The position numbers and the translations under genes were made by a program. Shown here in pieces: positions 1-8,729 of a stretch of 38,333 nucleotides of DNA. This DNA comes from Thermoanaerobaculum aquaticum (GTDB lineage: Bacteria; Acidobacteriota; UBA4820), in the NCBI GenBank assembly GCA_020722885.1, contig DYJZ01000007.1, positions 1 through 38,333 on the forward strand. The letters run 5' to 3'. The first letter of the stretch is position 1. Every line of letters starts with the position of its first letter. The notes beneath the pieces were generated by a model. That model worked only from the letters and a program-made list of their open reading frames with translations. It was not told where the DNA came from and did no database searches.

Positions 1-554
1 GCTCAAAGAGTGGAACAATTACGGTTTCACAGGGTGGACAGTGCAAACTTACCTGCGATGCAACAGCAACTCCTACTTCCGGAACAGCTCCTTTAGAAGT
101 TACCTTTGCAGCAACAGAAACACACGAGGGGTGCACCGGAACTCCGACCTTCGCATGGGATTTTGGAGATGGCGCAACATCAACAGAGCAGAATCCTTCG
201 CATACCTACACCAATAATGGAACATATAATTGGACACTCACAGTATCGGTTGACGGACAAACCTGCTCAAAGAGAGGTTCTATAACAGTTGGTCAGCAGG
301 GACCAACCATAACAAGCGTTTCAAAGGCAGCAAATCCATTCAGATTGGTTGTTATGGGAAGTGGATTCCAGGATGGATGCATCGTTCACATCGATGGTAA
401 CCCTGTTCCGAAAACTTCATTTAAGAGCACAACGAAAGTCGTTGCTAAAAAAGGTGCGAAATTGAAAGTAATGTGTCCAAAGGGAGTAACTGTTAAAATT
501 ACCGTTCATAACCCCGATGGCACAATTTCAAACGAATACGAATACACAAGGTAG
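1..554 (+). CDS. PKD-domain surface protein, C-terminal fragment (5' end outside window)
   Basis: The reading frame is open from the left edge (first full codon at base 3) to TAG at 552-554, giving 183 residues of a longer protein. It holds the end of one PKD domain, one complete PKD domain with the WDFGDG and HTY motifs, and a C-terminal domain of about 85 residues ending NPDGTISNEYEYTR. The PKD domain carries four cysteines (a CxxxC pair near its start, one mid-domain, one near its end), matching the three PKD domains of the next gene. The C-terminal domain is also closely similar to the end of that gene product, so the two are tandem paralogues. PKD domains are known from extracellular proteins and mediate binding. 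A strong terminator follows. What the missing N-terminus does cannot be seen. Confidence 0.85.
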   Translation, partial: SKSGTITVSQGGQCKLTCDATATPTSGTAPLEVTFAATETHEGCTGTPTFAWDFGDGATSTEQNPSHTYTNNGTYNWTLTVSVDGQTCSKRGSITVGQQGPTITSVSKAANPFRLVVMGSGFQDGCIVHIDGNPVPKTSFKSTTKVVAKKGAKLKVMCPKGVTVKITVHNPDGTISNEYEYTR

Positions 555-581
555 AATTTTTTCTTTTAAAAAATTACCTTA

Positions 582-609
582 GGGGCGGTTTGACCGCCCC
601 TTTTTTTTT
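582..609 (+). terminator. Rho-independent terminator after the first PKD gene
   Basis: A perfect 8-bp GC-rich stem (ggggcggt at 582-589, accgcccc at 593-600) with a 3-base loop is followed by nine T residues at 601-609. It lies 27 bases after the stop codon of the first gene and separates it from the paralogue that follows. Confidence 0.93.
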
Positions 610-619
610 ATGATATTCT
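590..619 (+). promoter_or_regulatory. Possible sigma70 promoter overlapping the terminator
   Basis: TTGACC at 590-595 (5 of 6 consensus bases) is followed after 18 bases by TATTCT at 614-619 (4 of 6). The -35 box lies in the loop and 3' arm of the preceding terminator. Only 33 bases separate the T-tract from the next start codon at 643, so a promoter for that gene must lie here if it is transcribed independently. This is a pattern match only. Confidence 0.35.
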
Positions 620-642
620 ATTACTTTATGAAGGAGGAGAAT

Positions 643-3567
643 ATGAAAAAAAATTTTGTCCTTTTTCTTATTGTAATTTCTTTTTCCATTACAATTTTTT
701 CTGCAACGATTTCAATGAATTTTTCCGGAGTTAAAGCATTTATTCCCGAGGATCTCGAAGGTTCAGCCTATACTGTTTACAATAATAAAATTTACATCTT
801 TGGGGGCTTTACCTACGATTCTGAACAGAACAAAGTTTTCATTTACGACCCTTCTACCAATGTATGGACTTCTGGAGCAAATCTCTCCACCCCAAGACTT
901 TTTGCTACCGCTGCCGAATTGAATGGAAAAATTTATGTTATAGGCGGAGCCAAAATCGTAAGTGGTTCGTCGGTATCTCTTTCATCTGTTGAAGTTTATG
1001 ACACACAATCTAACACTATTTCTTCAGCACAAAGCCTTCCCGTTGCCCTTCGTGGAGCCTCTGCAGTCTCTGCCAACGGTAAAATATATGTTCTTGGCGG
1101 TAAAACTTCATCATCACTTTCAAACCTGGTTTATGAATACGACCCCTCTTCAGACAGCTGGTCATCCTATTCAACAGCACCATTTGCTGCTGCTTATGGA
1201 GGAGCAATATATTGTTCATCAAAAAACAAAATTTACTATTTTGGGGGACTTATAGGTGAACCCACATCTTCTTCGAACTATCTGGAAAGTGCATACAGCC
1301 TGAACCTTACAGATGTAAGCTGGACGCAACTTTCCGGTATACCATTTAAGGTTTCAAATTTTGCTACCGTTTACAATCCTTCTAATGAAAATGCCTATCT
1401 AATAGGAGGAATGTGGTTTGATGCAACTATCTATGAAGAAATTCCATTTTACGACATTTTGACATTTGATACATCCTCAGAATCCTTTTCTTCGGGAACT
1501 TTTCCTTTTATGCCCGCCCCTTTGAGCAGGTACAATAATGCAGGGGGAATCGTTTCTGGAAAGATGTATTTGATTGGAGGTTCTGGCATCCTCGTTGTGG
1601 ATGAATATGATTTTTCTACAGGTGAATTTTATGAACCAAACGCTAAAATGAATGCGGACATTACAGGCGCTGCTTCAGCCGTTTTTGGCGACAAATTCTA
1701 CATTGCTGATGGCGGATTCTCTAGCCCTCTTGAAGGGAAAGTGTATGAATATAATCCTGCATTAAACTCCTGGACAACAAAAAGCGTCACAGATCCCCAG
1801 CCAAGAATTTATCCCGCTTTTGGTTTTTTTAACGACAAAATTATAATGAGCGGAGGAATGAATTCCAGCGGGGCAGTGTTAAGTTCAACGGTAATTTACG
1901 ACCTTCAAACGAATTCTTTTTCGATCACATCCGCAAACGATCCTGAACCAGCCATTTTTTCTGCCTCGGCAATTTATAATGGTAAGCTTTATATTTTTGG
2001 AGGAAGGACAAATCCAGCGGACCAGAATTCCTTAAGTTTAAAAACAAGGATTTTTGATATTGCTTCATCTTCTTTTTCAATTGGCCCGGACCTTCCTTTT
2101 GCAATTGAACAGGCGTCTGCTGTTACGATTGGTGATAAAATATATATTTTTGGTGGTGCAACACTACTTTTGCCCGATTATATGAACAAAAATATTTTGA
2201 TTTTTGACCCTTCTGCTCAAACATTTACAATAGGAGTACAAATACCCTATCCAACATATGGTTCTTCAGCTTCTTCAATTGGTAGCTTTGCAATTTTTGA
2301 TTCGGGATATTATCTTTTTTACAGTAGCAACCTTCAGGATTTTGGAGGTGGTCCTCTTCCCTATATTCAATTTTTTAATACTGAAAACTCCACTTTTACG
2401 ATTTTTCCAAGGCCTTCCTGCAAGTTGAGGCACTCAACAGGAATAATTGGTGGCAAATTCTACGCCACCGGAGGGGACGACACCAACTGGCCTTCAGTTC
2501 GTCTTGATATCGGGAATATAACAATAACGGGGTGTTCTTTTACCTGCTCTGCATCGGCTTCCCCCGAATCTGGAGCAGCTCCTTTACAAGTAACTTTTAG
2601 CTCTTCCGTTTCAGGAAGTGGTTGTTCTTCATCCCCCACCTATTTCTGGAATTTTGGAGACGGAAACACATCAAGTGACCAAAACCCTGTTCATACCTAT
2701 CAAAATGAAGGAACCTTCAACTGGACATTGACTGTGACCTGGGATGGAACAACCTGTGAAAAAAGCGGGACTGTAACCGTTGGTGGCTGTCAGATTTCGT
2801 GTGAGGCTTCGGTTTCTCCAACAAGCGGAAGCGCCCCATTAAATGTGAACTTCTCAGCTTCAGCAACTGCATCAGGCTGTCCATCTCCGCTTTCCTATGA
2901 ATGGGATTTTGGAGATGGCACAAAATCAACCGAGCAAACAATCTCTCATACATATAGCAATTCAGGCAATTACACTTACATTCTTACTGTAAAATCAGGC
3001 GAAACAGCCTGCACAAAAACAGGAATAATTTCAGTAACATCTCAGGGAAGCTGCACTTTGACCTGCGATGCATCTGCGACCCCGGTTTCTGGTGTTGCTC
3101 CACTTAAAGTATCATTTACAGGCAACGAATCCCATTCTAATTGCTCAGGCACACCATCTTTCTTATGGGATTTTGGAGATGGCAACACTTCCACCCAGCA
3201 GAACCCTACTCATACATATCAAAATGGGGGAACATACAACTATATTTTTACCGTCTCCATTGATGGACAGAGTTGCTCAAAGAGCGGAACGGTTATAGTC
3301 CAGAGTGCAGGTGGACCAAAGATAACAGCCGTAACAAAGGTGAAAAATCCTTTCAGGTTGAAAGTTGTAGGCACGGACTTTGTTAATGGGGCACAGGTTC
3401 TAATAAATGGGGTTCCTGTCCCTTCTACTAAATTTAAGTCTTCCTATTTGCTGGTTGCAAAGAAGGGATCCGCTCTTAAATCAATGCTTCCTGTTGGAGT
3501 AGCCGTAAAAATTAAAGTGAGAAATCCCGATGGTTCAGAATCCAATGAATTTTACTACACCAGATAG
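643..3567 (+). CDS. Secreted kelch-repeat and four-cysteine PKD protein
   Basis: This 974-residue protein starts at ATG 643, chosen because AAGGAGGA at 631-638 lies just upstream and a signal peptide (Met-Lys-Lys, hydrophobic to about residue 22) begins there; an upstream in-frame ATG at 610 has no ribosome site. Residues about 30-625 hold roughly twelve kelch-type motifs (KIYIFGG, KIYVIGG, KLYIFGG and variants), enough for two six-bladed beta-propellers. Three PKD domains follow at about 630-714, 715-801 and 803-888, each with a W[ND]FGDG motif and four cysteines in the same places, which could form disulfides after export. Residues about 890-974 form an IPT/TIG-like domain shared with the preceding gene product. 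No enzyme motif is seen. An adhesive or glycan-binding role at the cell surface is inference. Confidence 0.88.
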   Translation: MKKNFVLFLIVISFSITIFSATISMNFSGVKAFIPEDLEGSAYTVYNNKIYIFGGFTYDSEQNKVFIYDPSTNVWTSGANLSTPRLFATAAELNGKIYVIGGAKIVSGSSVSLSSVEVYDTQSNTISSAQSLPVALRGASAVSANGKIYVLGGKTSSSLSNLVYEYDPSSDSWSSYSTAPFAAAYGGAIYCSSKNKIYYFGGLIGEPTSSSNYLESAYSLNLTDVSWTQLSGIPFKVSNFATVYNPSNENAYLIGGMWFDATIYEEIPFYDILTFDTSSESFSSGTFPFMPAPLSRYNNAGGIVSGKMYLIGGSGILVVDEYDFSTGEFYEPNAKMNADITGAASAVFGDKFYIADGGFSSPLEGKVYEYNPALNSWTTKSVTDPQPRIYPAFGFFNDKIIMSGGMNSSGAVLSSTVIYDLQTNSFSITSANDPEPAIFSASAIYNGKLYIFGGRTNPADQNSLSLKTRIFDIASSSFSIGPDLPFAIEQASAVTIGDKIYIFGGATLLLPDYMNKNILIFDPSAQTFTIGVQIPYPTYGSSASSIGSFAIFDSGYYLFYSSNLQDFGGGPLPYIQFFNTENSTFTIFPRPSCKLRHSTGIIGGKFYATGGDDTNWPSVRLDIGNITITGCSFTCSASASPESGAAPLQVTFSSSVSGSGCSSSPTYFWNFGDGNTSSDQNPVHTYQNEGTFNWTLTVTWDGTTCEKSGTVTVGGCQISCEASVSPTSGSAPLNVNFSASATASGCPSPLSYEWDFGDGTKSTEQTISHTYSNSGNYTYILTVKSGETACTKTGIISVTSQGSCTLTCDASATPVSGVAPLKVSFTGNESHSNCSGTPSFLWDFGDGNTSTQQNPTHTYQNGGTYNYIFTVSIDGQSCSKSGTVIVQSAGGPKITAVTKVKNPFRLKVVGTDFVNGAQVLINGVPVPSTKFKSSYLLVAKKGSALKSMLPVGVAVKIKVRNPDGSESNEFYYTR

Positions 3568-3616
3568 ATAAAGCTTCAACAGCGTTTTACAAAAATTAAA
3601 AATTAAAAGTGTAAAT

Positions 3617-3644
3617 TTGAAGGAAATAGTGTAAACTTTATACC
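3617..3644 (+). promoter_or_regulatory. Weak candidate promoter for the ureohydrolase operon
   Basis: TTGAAG at 3617-3622 and TATACC at 3639-3644 are separated by 16 bases, each matching consensus at 4 of 6 positions. The predicted start of transcription (about 3651) would fall on the AGGAG ribosome site at 3648-3652. No better candidate is visible in the 91 bases between the genes. Confidence 0.3.
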
Positions 3645-3658
3645 TATAGGAGATGACG

Positions 3659-4537
3659 ATGAACCATTTTTATCCTTACAATTTTGGCGGTCTTGTGAGG
3701 AACTTTTCAGAACTTTCTTCTTCAAAATATGTTATTCTCAAAATACCTTACGAAGCCACAACAACCTTTGGAAAAGGAACAAAAAATGGTCCTTCATCAA
3801 TAATTGAAGCTTCAAGAAATATGGAACTTTTTGATGAAGAAACTTTTTCAAGTGGTTATCTTTCTGGTATCCATACGACAGAAGACCTTCTTTTTGAAAA
3901 TATAAATCCTGAAAAGATGACAGAAACTGTTTATAATGCCGCAAAGAATTTTATTCAAATGGGAAAATTTTTGATTTCAATAGGAGGAGAACACTCCATT
4001 TCTTTTCCGCTTTTTAAAGCACATAAAGATTTTTTTGACAAAATAGGAGTTCTTCAGATTGATGCGCACCTCGACTTAAGGGATTCCTACGAAGGAACTC
4101 CTTTCAGTCATGCTGCCGTTATGAGAAGAATCTATGAGATTTGTAATAATATTGTTCAAGTTGGAATAAGATCATTATCTGAGGAGGAAGGTGAGTTTAT
4201 AAAAAGTTACAATGGCAAAATTGTATGGGCAAGAGAGATTGCTCAAAATCCAGAGTGGATCAAAAATGTAATCAAAAGTCTTCCAGAAAATGTTTATCTT
4301 ACCTTTGATGTTGACGGGCTGGACCCATCTATAATGCCGGCAACAGGGACTCCTGAACCTGGTGGACTTTTTTATTACGACACTTTAAAACTCTTCAAAG
4401 AGGTTGTAAAAGAGAGAAATATTGTGGGAGCAGATTTTGTAGAACTCGCTCCTCTTCCCGGACAGCCTGCCTCTGATTTTATTGTAAGTAAACTTATTTA
4501 TAAATTGATCTGCTACATTGAGGAAAAAACAAAATGA
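3659..4537 (+). CDS. speB: Agmatinase / arginase-family ureohydrolase
   Basis: This is a 292-residue member of the manganese-dependent ureohydrolase family. The metal-binding motifs are all present: GGEHS around residues 109-113, DAHLD at 135-139 and DVDGLDP from 217. The start is set at ATG 3659 because AGGAG at 3648-3652 is 6 bases upstream of it but directly abuts the alternative ATG at 3653. Agmatinase splits agmatine to putrescine and urea in the cytoplasm, but guanidinobutyrase or formimidoylglutamase activity cannot be excluded from motifs. Its stop overlaps the start of the next gene (ATGA at 4534-4537), so it is translationally coupled to a glycosyltransferase module, an unusual setting for a polyamine enzyme. 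No arginine decarboxylase gene is nearby. Confidence 0.85.
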   Translation: MNHFYPYNFGGLVRNFSELSSSKYVILKIPYEATTTFGKGTKNGPSSIIEASRNMELFDEETFSSGYLSGIHTTEDLLFENINPEKMTETVYNAAKNFIQMGKFLISIGGEHSISFPLFKAHKDFFDKIGVLQIDAHLDLRDSYEGTPFSHAAVMRRIYEICNNIVQVGIRSLSEEEGEFIKSYNGKIVWAREIAQNPEWIKNVIKSLPENVYLTFDVDGLDPSIMPATGTPEPGGLFYYDTLKLFKEVVKERNIVGADFVELAPLPGQPASDFIVSKLIYKLICYIEEKTK

Positions 4538-5250
4538 TTAAACCCTTTTATTCAATCATAGTTCCGGTCTATAACGAAGAAGAGAATATCCAAATTTTAA
4601 ACGAGGAAATTGTTCAGGTAATTAAAAGTCTGGGAAAACCCTTTGAGATAATCTATATTGACGATGGTTCTCAAGACAGAAGCCTTGAAGTCCTGAAAGA
4701 GCTCAAATCAAAAACACCCGAAATCAAAATCATAGTATTTGAAAAAAATTGTGGTCAGAGCGCTGCAATAGACGCTGGTTTCAGGAAATCTCAGGGAGAT
4801 ATCGTAATCACCATCGATGCCGATCTTCAAAACGACCCAAATGACATTCCCCTTCTTATTGATGCTCTAAAAGAAGGTGATGCTGCGATTGGGTGGAGAG
4901 CCTCAAGAAAAGACTCTTTAAAGAAGAAAATAACATCAAAACTGGGCAACTTTTTCAGAAATTTATTTCTCGGTGAAAAGATACATGATACAGGTTGTTC
5001 CCTTAAGGCATTCAAACGGGAGACGATAGAGAGACTTAAAATATTCAAAGGTATGCACAGATTTTTACCTGCACTTGTCAAAATGGAAGGGTACAAAGTC
5101 ATTGAAGTGAAAGTCGATCACAGACCAAGAATACATGGTAAAACAAAATACGGCTTTTTTGACCGATTTCTGTCTGCTACTCCAGACCTTTTTGCTGTAA
5201 TGTGGATGAAAAGAAGAGTTGTCCCTTACAAAATAAAGGAGGAAATATAG
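4534..5250 (+). CDS. GT2 family glycosyltransferase (dolichyl/undecaprenyl-phosphate sugar synthase type)
   Basis: The 238-residue protein has the GT-A fold signature of DPM/ArnC-like enzymes: an IIVPVYNEEENI start, DDGS at 43-46, a DADLQNDP metal/nucleotide motif from residue 95, and an HRPRIHGKTKYG segment near the end. Such enzymes move a sugar from a nucleotide donor onto polyprenyl phosphate at the inner face of the membrane. It lacks the two C-terminal membrane helices found in ArnC. It overlaps the ureohydrolase by 4 bases and is followed after 3 bases by a LAB_N membrane protein and then an ArnT-like transferase. The three probably make and deliver a lipid-linked sugar. The sugar is unknown. 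Confidence 0.87.
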   Translation: MIKPFYSIIVPVYNEEENIQILNEEIVQVIKSLGKPFEIIYIDDGSQDRSLEVLKELKSKTPEIKIIVFEKNCGQSAAIDAGFRKSQGDIVITIDADLQNDPNDIPLLIDALKEGDAAIGWRASRKDSLKKKITSKLGNFFRNLFLGEKIHDTGCSLKAFKRETIERLKIFKGMHRFLPALVKMEGYKVIEVKVDHRPRIHGKTKYGFFDRFLSATPDLFAVMWMKRRVVPYKIKEEI

Positions 5251-5253
5251 GTT

Positions 5254-5556
5254 ATGTCAACGGTTCAAATTTTTTCTTCTAAACAATTCTGGATAACTTT
5301 TGGAGTGATCGGGCAACTTCTTTTCTCTATGAGGTTTTTTGTCCAGTGGATTGCCAGCGAAAAGGCAAAAAAAAGTGTTATCCCCATTTCTTTCTGGTAT
5401 TTTTCTATTGGTGGAGCATTAATTCTTCTAATATATTCAATATATCGCCTTGATCCAGTTTTTATTCTCAGTCAATCTATGGGGATTGTAATATACCTGA
5501 GAAACCTCTATCTAATTAAGAAAAATTTTGCCAAAAATGGAAAAGTTGAAAGATAG
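5254..5556 (+). CDS. LAB_N domain membrane protein (lipid A biosynthesis N-terminal domain)
   Basis: This is a 100-residue integral membrane protein with about three hydrophobic helices and the conserved RFFVQWIASEKAKKSVIP and SFWYFSIGGALILLIYSIYR segments of the LAB_N family, first named from the N-terminus of some LpxB proteins. Stand-alone versions are often encoded between a GT2 transferase and a PMT/ArnT-type transferase, as here, and may flip or present the lipid-linked sugar. AAAGGAGG at 5235-5242 precedes the ATG by 11 bases. Its 3' end overlaps the next gene by about 20 bases. Confidence 0.85.
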   Translation: MSTVQIFSSKQFWITFGVIGQLLFSMRFFVQWIASEKAKKSVIPISFWYFSIGGALILLIYSIYRLDPVFILSQSMGIVIYLRNLYLIKKNFAKNGKVER

Positions 5557-7108
5557 GCGACCCTTATTCTTTCTTTTAGCATTCTTTGTTCTCGAACTTT
5601 TTTTAATAAATTCGAGGGGGGTTTGGGCACCTGACGAGGCAAGATACGCAAGGGTAGCCTATGAAATGAAAGAGAGAGGAAGCTACTTGATTCCCTATCT
5701 AAACGGTGGAATTTATAGAGAAAAGCCCCCTCTATTTTTTGATCTTGCAATTCTTTTTTCTTTGTTTGAAGAAAATGTACCTCACTACAGTGTTAAACTG
5801 GTTTCTCTTTTCAGTGCTCTTCTCATACTTTTTCTCACCTCTTTGATTGCCAGAAGATTGAACTTAAATAACATCTTTCTTGCTCCTTTGATTTTAATTG
5901 GGACACCCAAATTTATATGGCAATCGCAATTTGGCCAGATAGATATGCTTTTATGCGCATTTGTGCTTTTGCAGTTCTATTTAGGTATTTCATTGATTTT
6001 AGAAGAGAAAGTCTCCTATATTAAAGTTCTTCTTTTAGGTCTGTTCTCATTTGCAGCCATTGTTTCAAAAGGTCCTGCAGGTGTTTTGCCCGTCTTCATT
6101 TGCCTGACGATTTGCTCTCTTTTTGTCAGAAAATATAAAATTCTTTTTACTTTTACAATAAGCATAGCAATCTGCCTGTTTTTAACTTCAATTTGGTTGT
6201 TTCTTTCTGGATTAGTAGCAGGGTTTGATTATCCTGAATCTCTAATTTTCAAACAAACTCTAACAAGATATATTGAACCGTGGCACCACCATGCACCTTT
6301 TTATTATTATTTTCTTGTTATATGGGCTGATGGCTTTCCTTTTATATTTTTCTTTGTTCCAGCGTTAATTCAATCTTTCAAAGAGAAATGGGTTAAAGAA
6401 AAAGAGTTTCTGCTTCCGTTAGTTTTTATTTTAGTTTATCTCCTATTTTTTTCAATATCCTCAGGAAAAAGAAGTATTTATATTTTTCCAATCTACCCGA
6501 TAATTTCTATTTATCTGTCATCTGCAATAAACAAATGGTTCGTTTGTGGTTTTCCTAAAAGATTTATTTTAGCAGCTTCGTTTTTTATTGGACTATTTCC
6601 CGTTATAGCAATTCCGTTTGTATGGCAAAAAGCAAATTATCAGTTTCCCCTCGAGACTGTACTTTTAATTTTAGCCCTGCTCTGTTTTTTAATTGGAACT
6701 ATTAAATTTATTTACTTTTTTCTTTCAAAAGGAGAATTCTACCTCCAGTTATTTCCAATTTTTTCATTGTTGTTATTTTTTGCTTTGCTACCCGCAATTC
6801 AATCTCTTGACAGAACAAAAGTTCCATATGATTTTGTATCTTCTATGAAACCTCTTACTAAATGTGGTATTCAAGTTGGAGTGTACCCTTCACTTATCCC
6901 CTCGCTCAATTATTATCTTGAGGCTAATACCGTAGTTTTTGAAAAGAGTAAGAACAAGGAAGCAATTGAATTTATGAAGGAGGGAAATCTTATTTTAATA
7001 AAGGAAAAGACACTTCCAGAAGATATTAAAGCCAATTCAACCATTCTTTTCAGGGGTCAAATAGGAAATGATTTCTATGTTCTTATTGCTTCGTCAAAAG
7101 GGAATTAA
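5537..7108 (+). CDS. ArnT/PMT-like glycosyltransferase (GT39/GT83 family)
   Basis: This polytopic protein of about 523 residues has roughly a dozen membrane segments. Its N-terminal periplasmic loop carries the family hallmark DEARYARVAYEM followed by YREKPPLFF; the acidic residue after the first membrane helix is needed for catalysis in ArnT and PMT proteins. Such enzymes take a sugar from a polyprenyl-phosphate carrier on the periplasmic side and place it on lipid A (ArnT) or protein (PMT). The LAB_N and GT2 neighbours favour a lipid A or LPS acceptor, which is inference. ATG 5537 is preferred; an in-frame TTG at 5528 is an alternative. Neither has a convincing ribosome site, so translation may be coupled to the overlapping LAB_N gene. 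Its end overlaps the convergent SDR gene by 4 bases. Confidence 0.85.
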   Translation: MEKLKDRRPLFFLLAFFVLELFLINSRGVWAPDEARYARVAYEMKERGSYLIPYLNGGIYREKPPLFFDLAILFSLFEENVPHYSVKLVSLFSALLILFLTSLIARRLNLNNIFLAPLILIGTPKFIWQSQFGQIDMLLCAFVLLQFYLGISLILEEKVSYIKVLLLGLFSFAAIVSKGPAGVLPVFICLTICSLFVRKYKILFTFTISIAICLFLTSIWLFLSGLVAGFDYPESLIFKQTLTRYIEPWHHHAPFYYYFLVIWADGFPFIFFFVPALIQSFKEKWVKEKEFLLPLVFILVYLLFFSISSGKRSIYIFPIYPIISIYLSSAINKWFVCGFPKRFILAASFFIGLFPVIAIPFVWQKANYQFPLETVLLILALLCFLIGTIKFIYFFLSKGEFYLQLFPIFSLLLFFALLPAIQSLDRTKVPYDFVSSMKPLTKCGIQVGVYPSLIPSLNYYLEANTVVFEKSKNKEAIEFMKEGNLILIKEKTLPEDIKANSTILFRGQIGNDFYVLIASSKGN

Positions 7109-7854
7109 CCTCTTGGCATTGGAAGAAGAGCCCCTCCCGAGCAACATAGATCTACACCAGTATAATGTTTGCTAATGTCACTTGACAGAAATAGTATACC
7201 ATTTGCTACATCCTCAGCTTCAGCTACTCTGTTTAAAGGTATATTTTTAATAATATTATTCTCCTTTACCTTTAAAGTATCTTCTGACATTGGAGTTCTT
7301 ACCCATCCGGGGGAAATTATGTTTACTCTGATGTCAGGAGCGAGTTCTTGAGCAATTGAATATACAAGTGATTGAACTGCCCCCTTGCTTCCAGCATAAT
7401 GGCTATGATAGGGCTCACCTCTCTGGCCTGCTGTGGATCCCACAAAGACTATTGAACCTCTTTTCATAAATTTTAACACTTCTCTTACAAGAAAATATGA
7501 AGAAAAGGTGTTTGTTTTAAATATATTTTCTAAAACTTCTTTGCTAATTGACATAATAGGACCATCATTCCAGATTCCAGCGGAGTGAACAAGTATATCA
7601 ATTTGTTTTAGTTTTAAGCTAGCCTCTTTAATAAATTCTAAACATCCCTCCTCTTCAGAAAGATCGTAACTTCCAATATAAAGGTTACCCTTTTTAAGCA
7701 AACTTTCAAGAGGTTTCCTGTTTTTGTTGTACTGGGCAAAAACACTGGCTCCTTGTTTTAAAAAAGATTTAACGCACTCAAGCCCTATGCCGCTGGAGCC
7801 TCCGGTAACTACAACATTTTTACCCTTTAGATCTTCATAAATTACTGAACACAT
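7105..7854 (-). CDS. Short-chain dehydrogenase/reductase (FabG-like)
   Basis: This 249-residue classical SDR has the cofactor motif TGGSSGIG at 17-24, a VHSAG segment in place of NNAG, and the catalytic Ser140, Tyr153 and Lys157 (YAGSK). The start at 7854 is set by TAGGAGGAG with about 8 bases spacing; an upstream in-frame ATG at 7878 lies within the preceding gene and has no such site. It resembles 3-oxoacyl-ACP reductases and other NAD(P)H-dependent carbonyl reductases, but its substrate cannot be read from the sequence. It follows the PhnP-like hydrolase gene by 13 bases, so the two are cotranscribed. Confidence 0.85.
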   Translation of the reverse strand: MCSVIYEDLKGKNVVVTGGSSGIGLECVKSFLKQGASVFAQYNKNRKPLESLLKKGNLYIGSYDLSEEEGCLEFIKEASLKLKQIDILVHSAGIWNDGPIMSISKEVLENIFKTNTFSSYFLVREVLKFMKRGSIVFVGSTAGQRGEPYHSHYAGSKGAVQSLVYSIAQELAPDIRVNIISPGWVRTPMSEDTLKVKENNIIKNIPLNRVAEAEDVANGILFLSSDISKHYTGVDLCCSGGALLPMPRG

Positions 7855-7867
7855 TTTGATTCTCCTC

Positions 7868-8632
7868 CTAAATTTCAAGTGTTAAACCATCATATGCAGG
7901 TTTAATGTCGTCTGGAAGTTTTTGCTCTAAATCATTATAATCAATCTGGTGTCCAAGATGAACCAAATAGGATTTCTTTGGTTTTATCTGTCTTATGACA
8001 TCTATAGCCTCAGATACTGTCATATGGGTCGGATGTTCAGGTTTTTCCCTTAATGCATTTACAATAAGCAATTGACAACCTTTGGCTTTTTCAATGGTTT
8101 CCTCTGGAACTCTTTTACAATCAGTAAGATAGCAAACATCGTTGAATCTGAAACCTGTTACCTCCTGGAAGCCGTGGTCCCCTGAAAGTCGAATTAAGTG
8201 CAAAGGACCAGCATCAAATTCTTCTTTTATTTCAATAAGTTGTAACTCAGGAAGCCCTCCCCCTTGCGGGACCCCTTCTTCAAAGCAGTACCAGAGACTT
8301 CTTTTTATTCCAGCAATGCTTTCTTTTGTAGCATAAACGGGAAGAGGCTTTTTATTTAAATAGGAATAAATTCTTGTTTCATCAAGCCCTAAAATATGGT
8401 CAGCGTGCGGATGCGTGATTGCAATAGCGTCTACTTTATCAATTCCATAAAGAAGTGCCTGCTGTCTCAAATCTATAGTGGCATCGATTAGAAATGAAAA
8501 ACTTTTTTCATAAATCCACAGTGATTGTCTAAGTCTTTTGTTTTTTGGGTTATCAGACTTGCAAACTTTACATTTGCATCCTATTACTGGAACACCAGTA
8601 GAAGTTCCCGTACCTATAAATACAATCTTCAT
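7868..8632 (-). CDS. PhnP-like metallo-beta-lactamase-fold hydrolase
   Basis: The 254-residue protein has the HxHxDH metal motif (His74, His76, Asp78, His79), further metal ligands in SGDHG, LTDC and HLGHQ segments, and an N-terminal cysteine set (Cys19, Cys21, Cys24) of the structural zinc site typical of PhnP. PhnP is a cyclic phosphodiesterase of phosphonate catabolism, but relatives occur widely without phosphonate genes, as here, so a general cyclic phosphate or nucleotide phosphodiesterase role is as likely. The ATG at 8632 is chosen because GGAG lies 6 bases upstream; in-frame ATGs at 8638 and 8662 lack a site. It is divergent from the BFN-family gene. Confidence 0.82.
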   Translation of the reverse strand: MKIVFIGTGTSTGVPVIGCKCKVCKSDNPKNKRLRQSLWIYEKSFSFLIDATIDLRQQALLYGIDKVDAIAITHPHADHILGLDETRIYSYLNKKPLPVYATKESIAGIKRSLWYCFEEGVPQGGGLPELQLIEIKEEFDAGPLHLIRLSGDHGFQEVTGFRFNDVCYLTDCKRVPEETIEKAKGCQLLIVNALREKPEHPTHMTVSEAIDVIRQIKPKKSYLVHLGHQIDYNDLEQKLPDDIKPAYDGLTLEI

Positions 8633-8650
8633 AATCATCTCCAGCCAACA

Positions 8651-8679
8651 ATTATACCACATTTAATAGAATCTTTCAG
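8651..8679 (-). promoter_or_regulatory. Extended -10 promoter for the PhnP-like/SDR pair
   Basis: On the minus strand, CTGAAA (8674-8679) and a perfect TATAAT (8651-8656) are 17 bases apart, and TGG directly before TATAAT makes an extended -10. The predicted RNA start near 8644 is about two bases before the GGAG ribosome site at 8639-8642. Confidence 0.6.
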
Positions 8680-8729
8680 TTTGTCATATGCCATATTTAC
8701 TTTATTTTAAAATGTGTCTATTGACAAAC

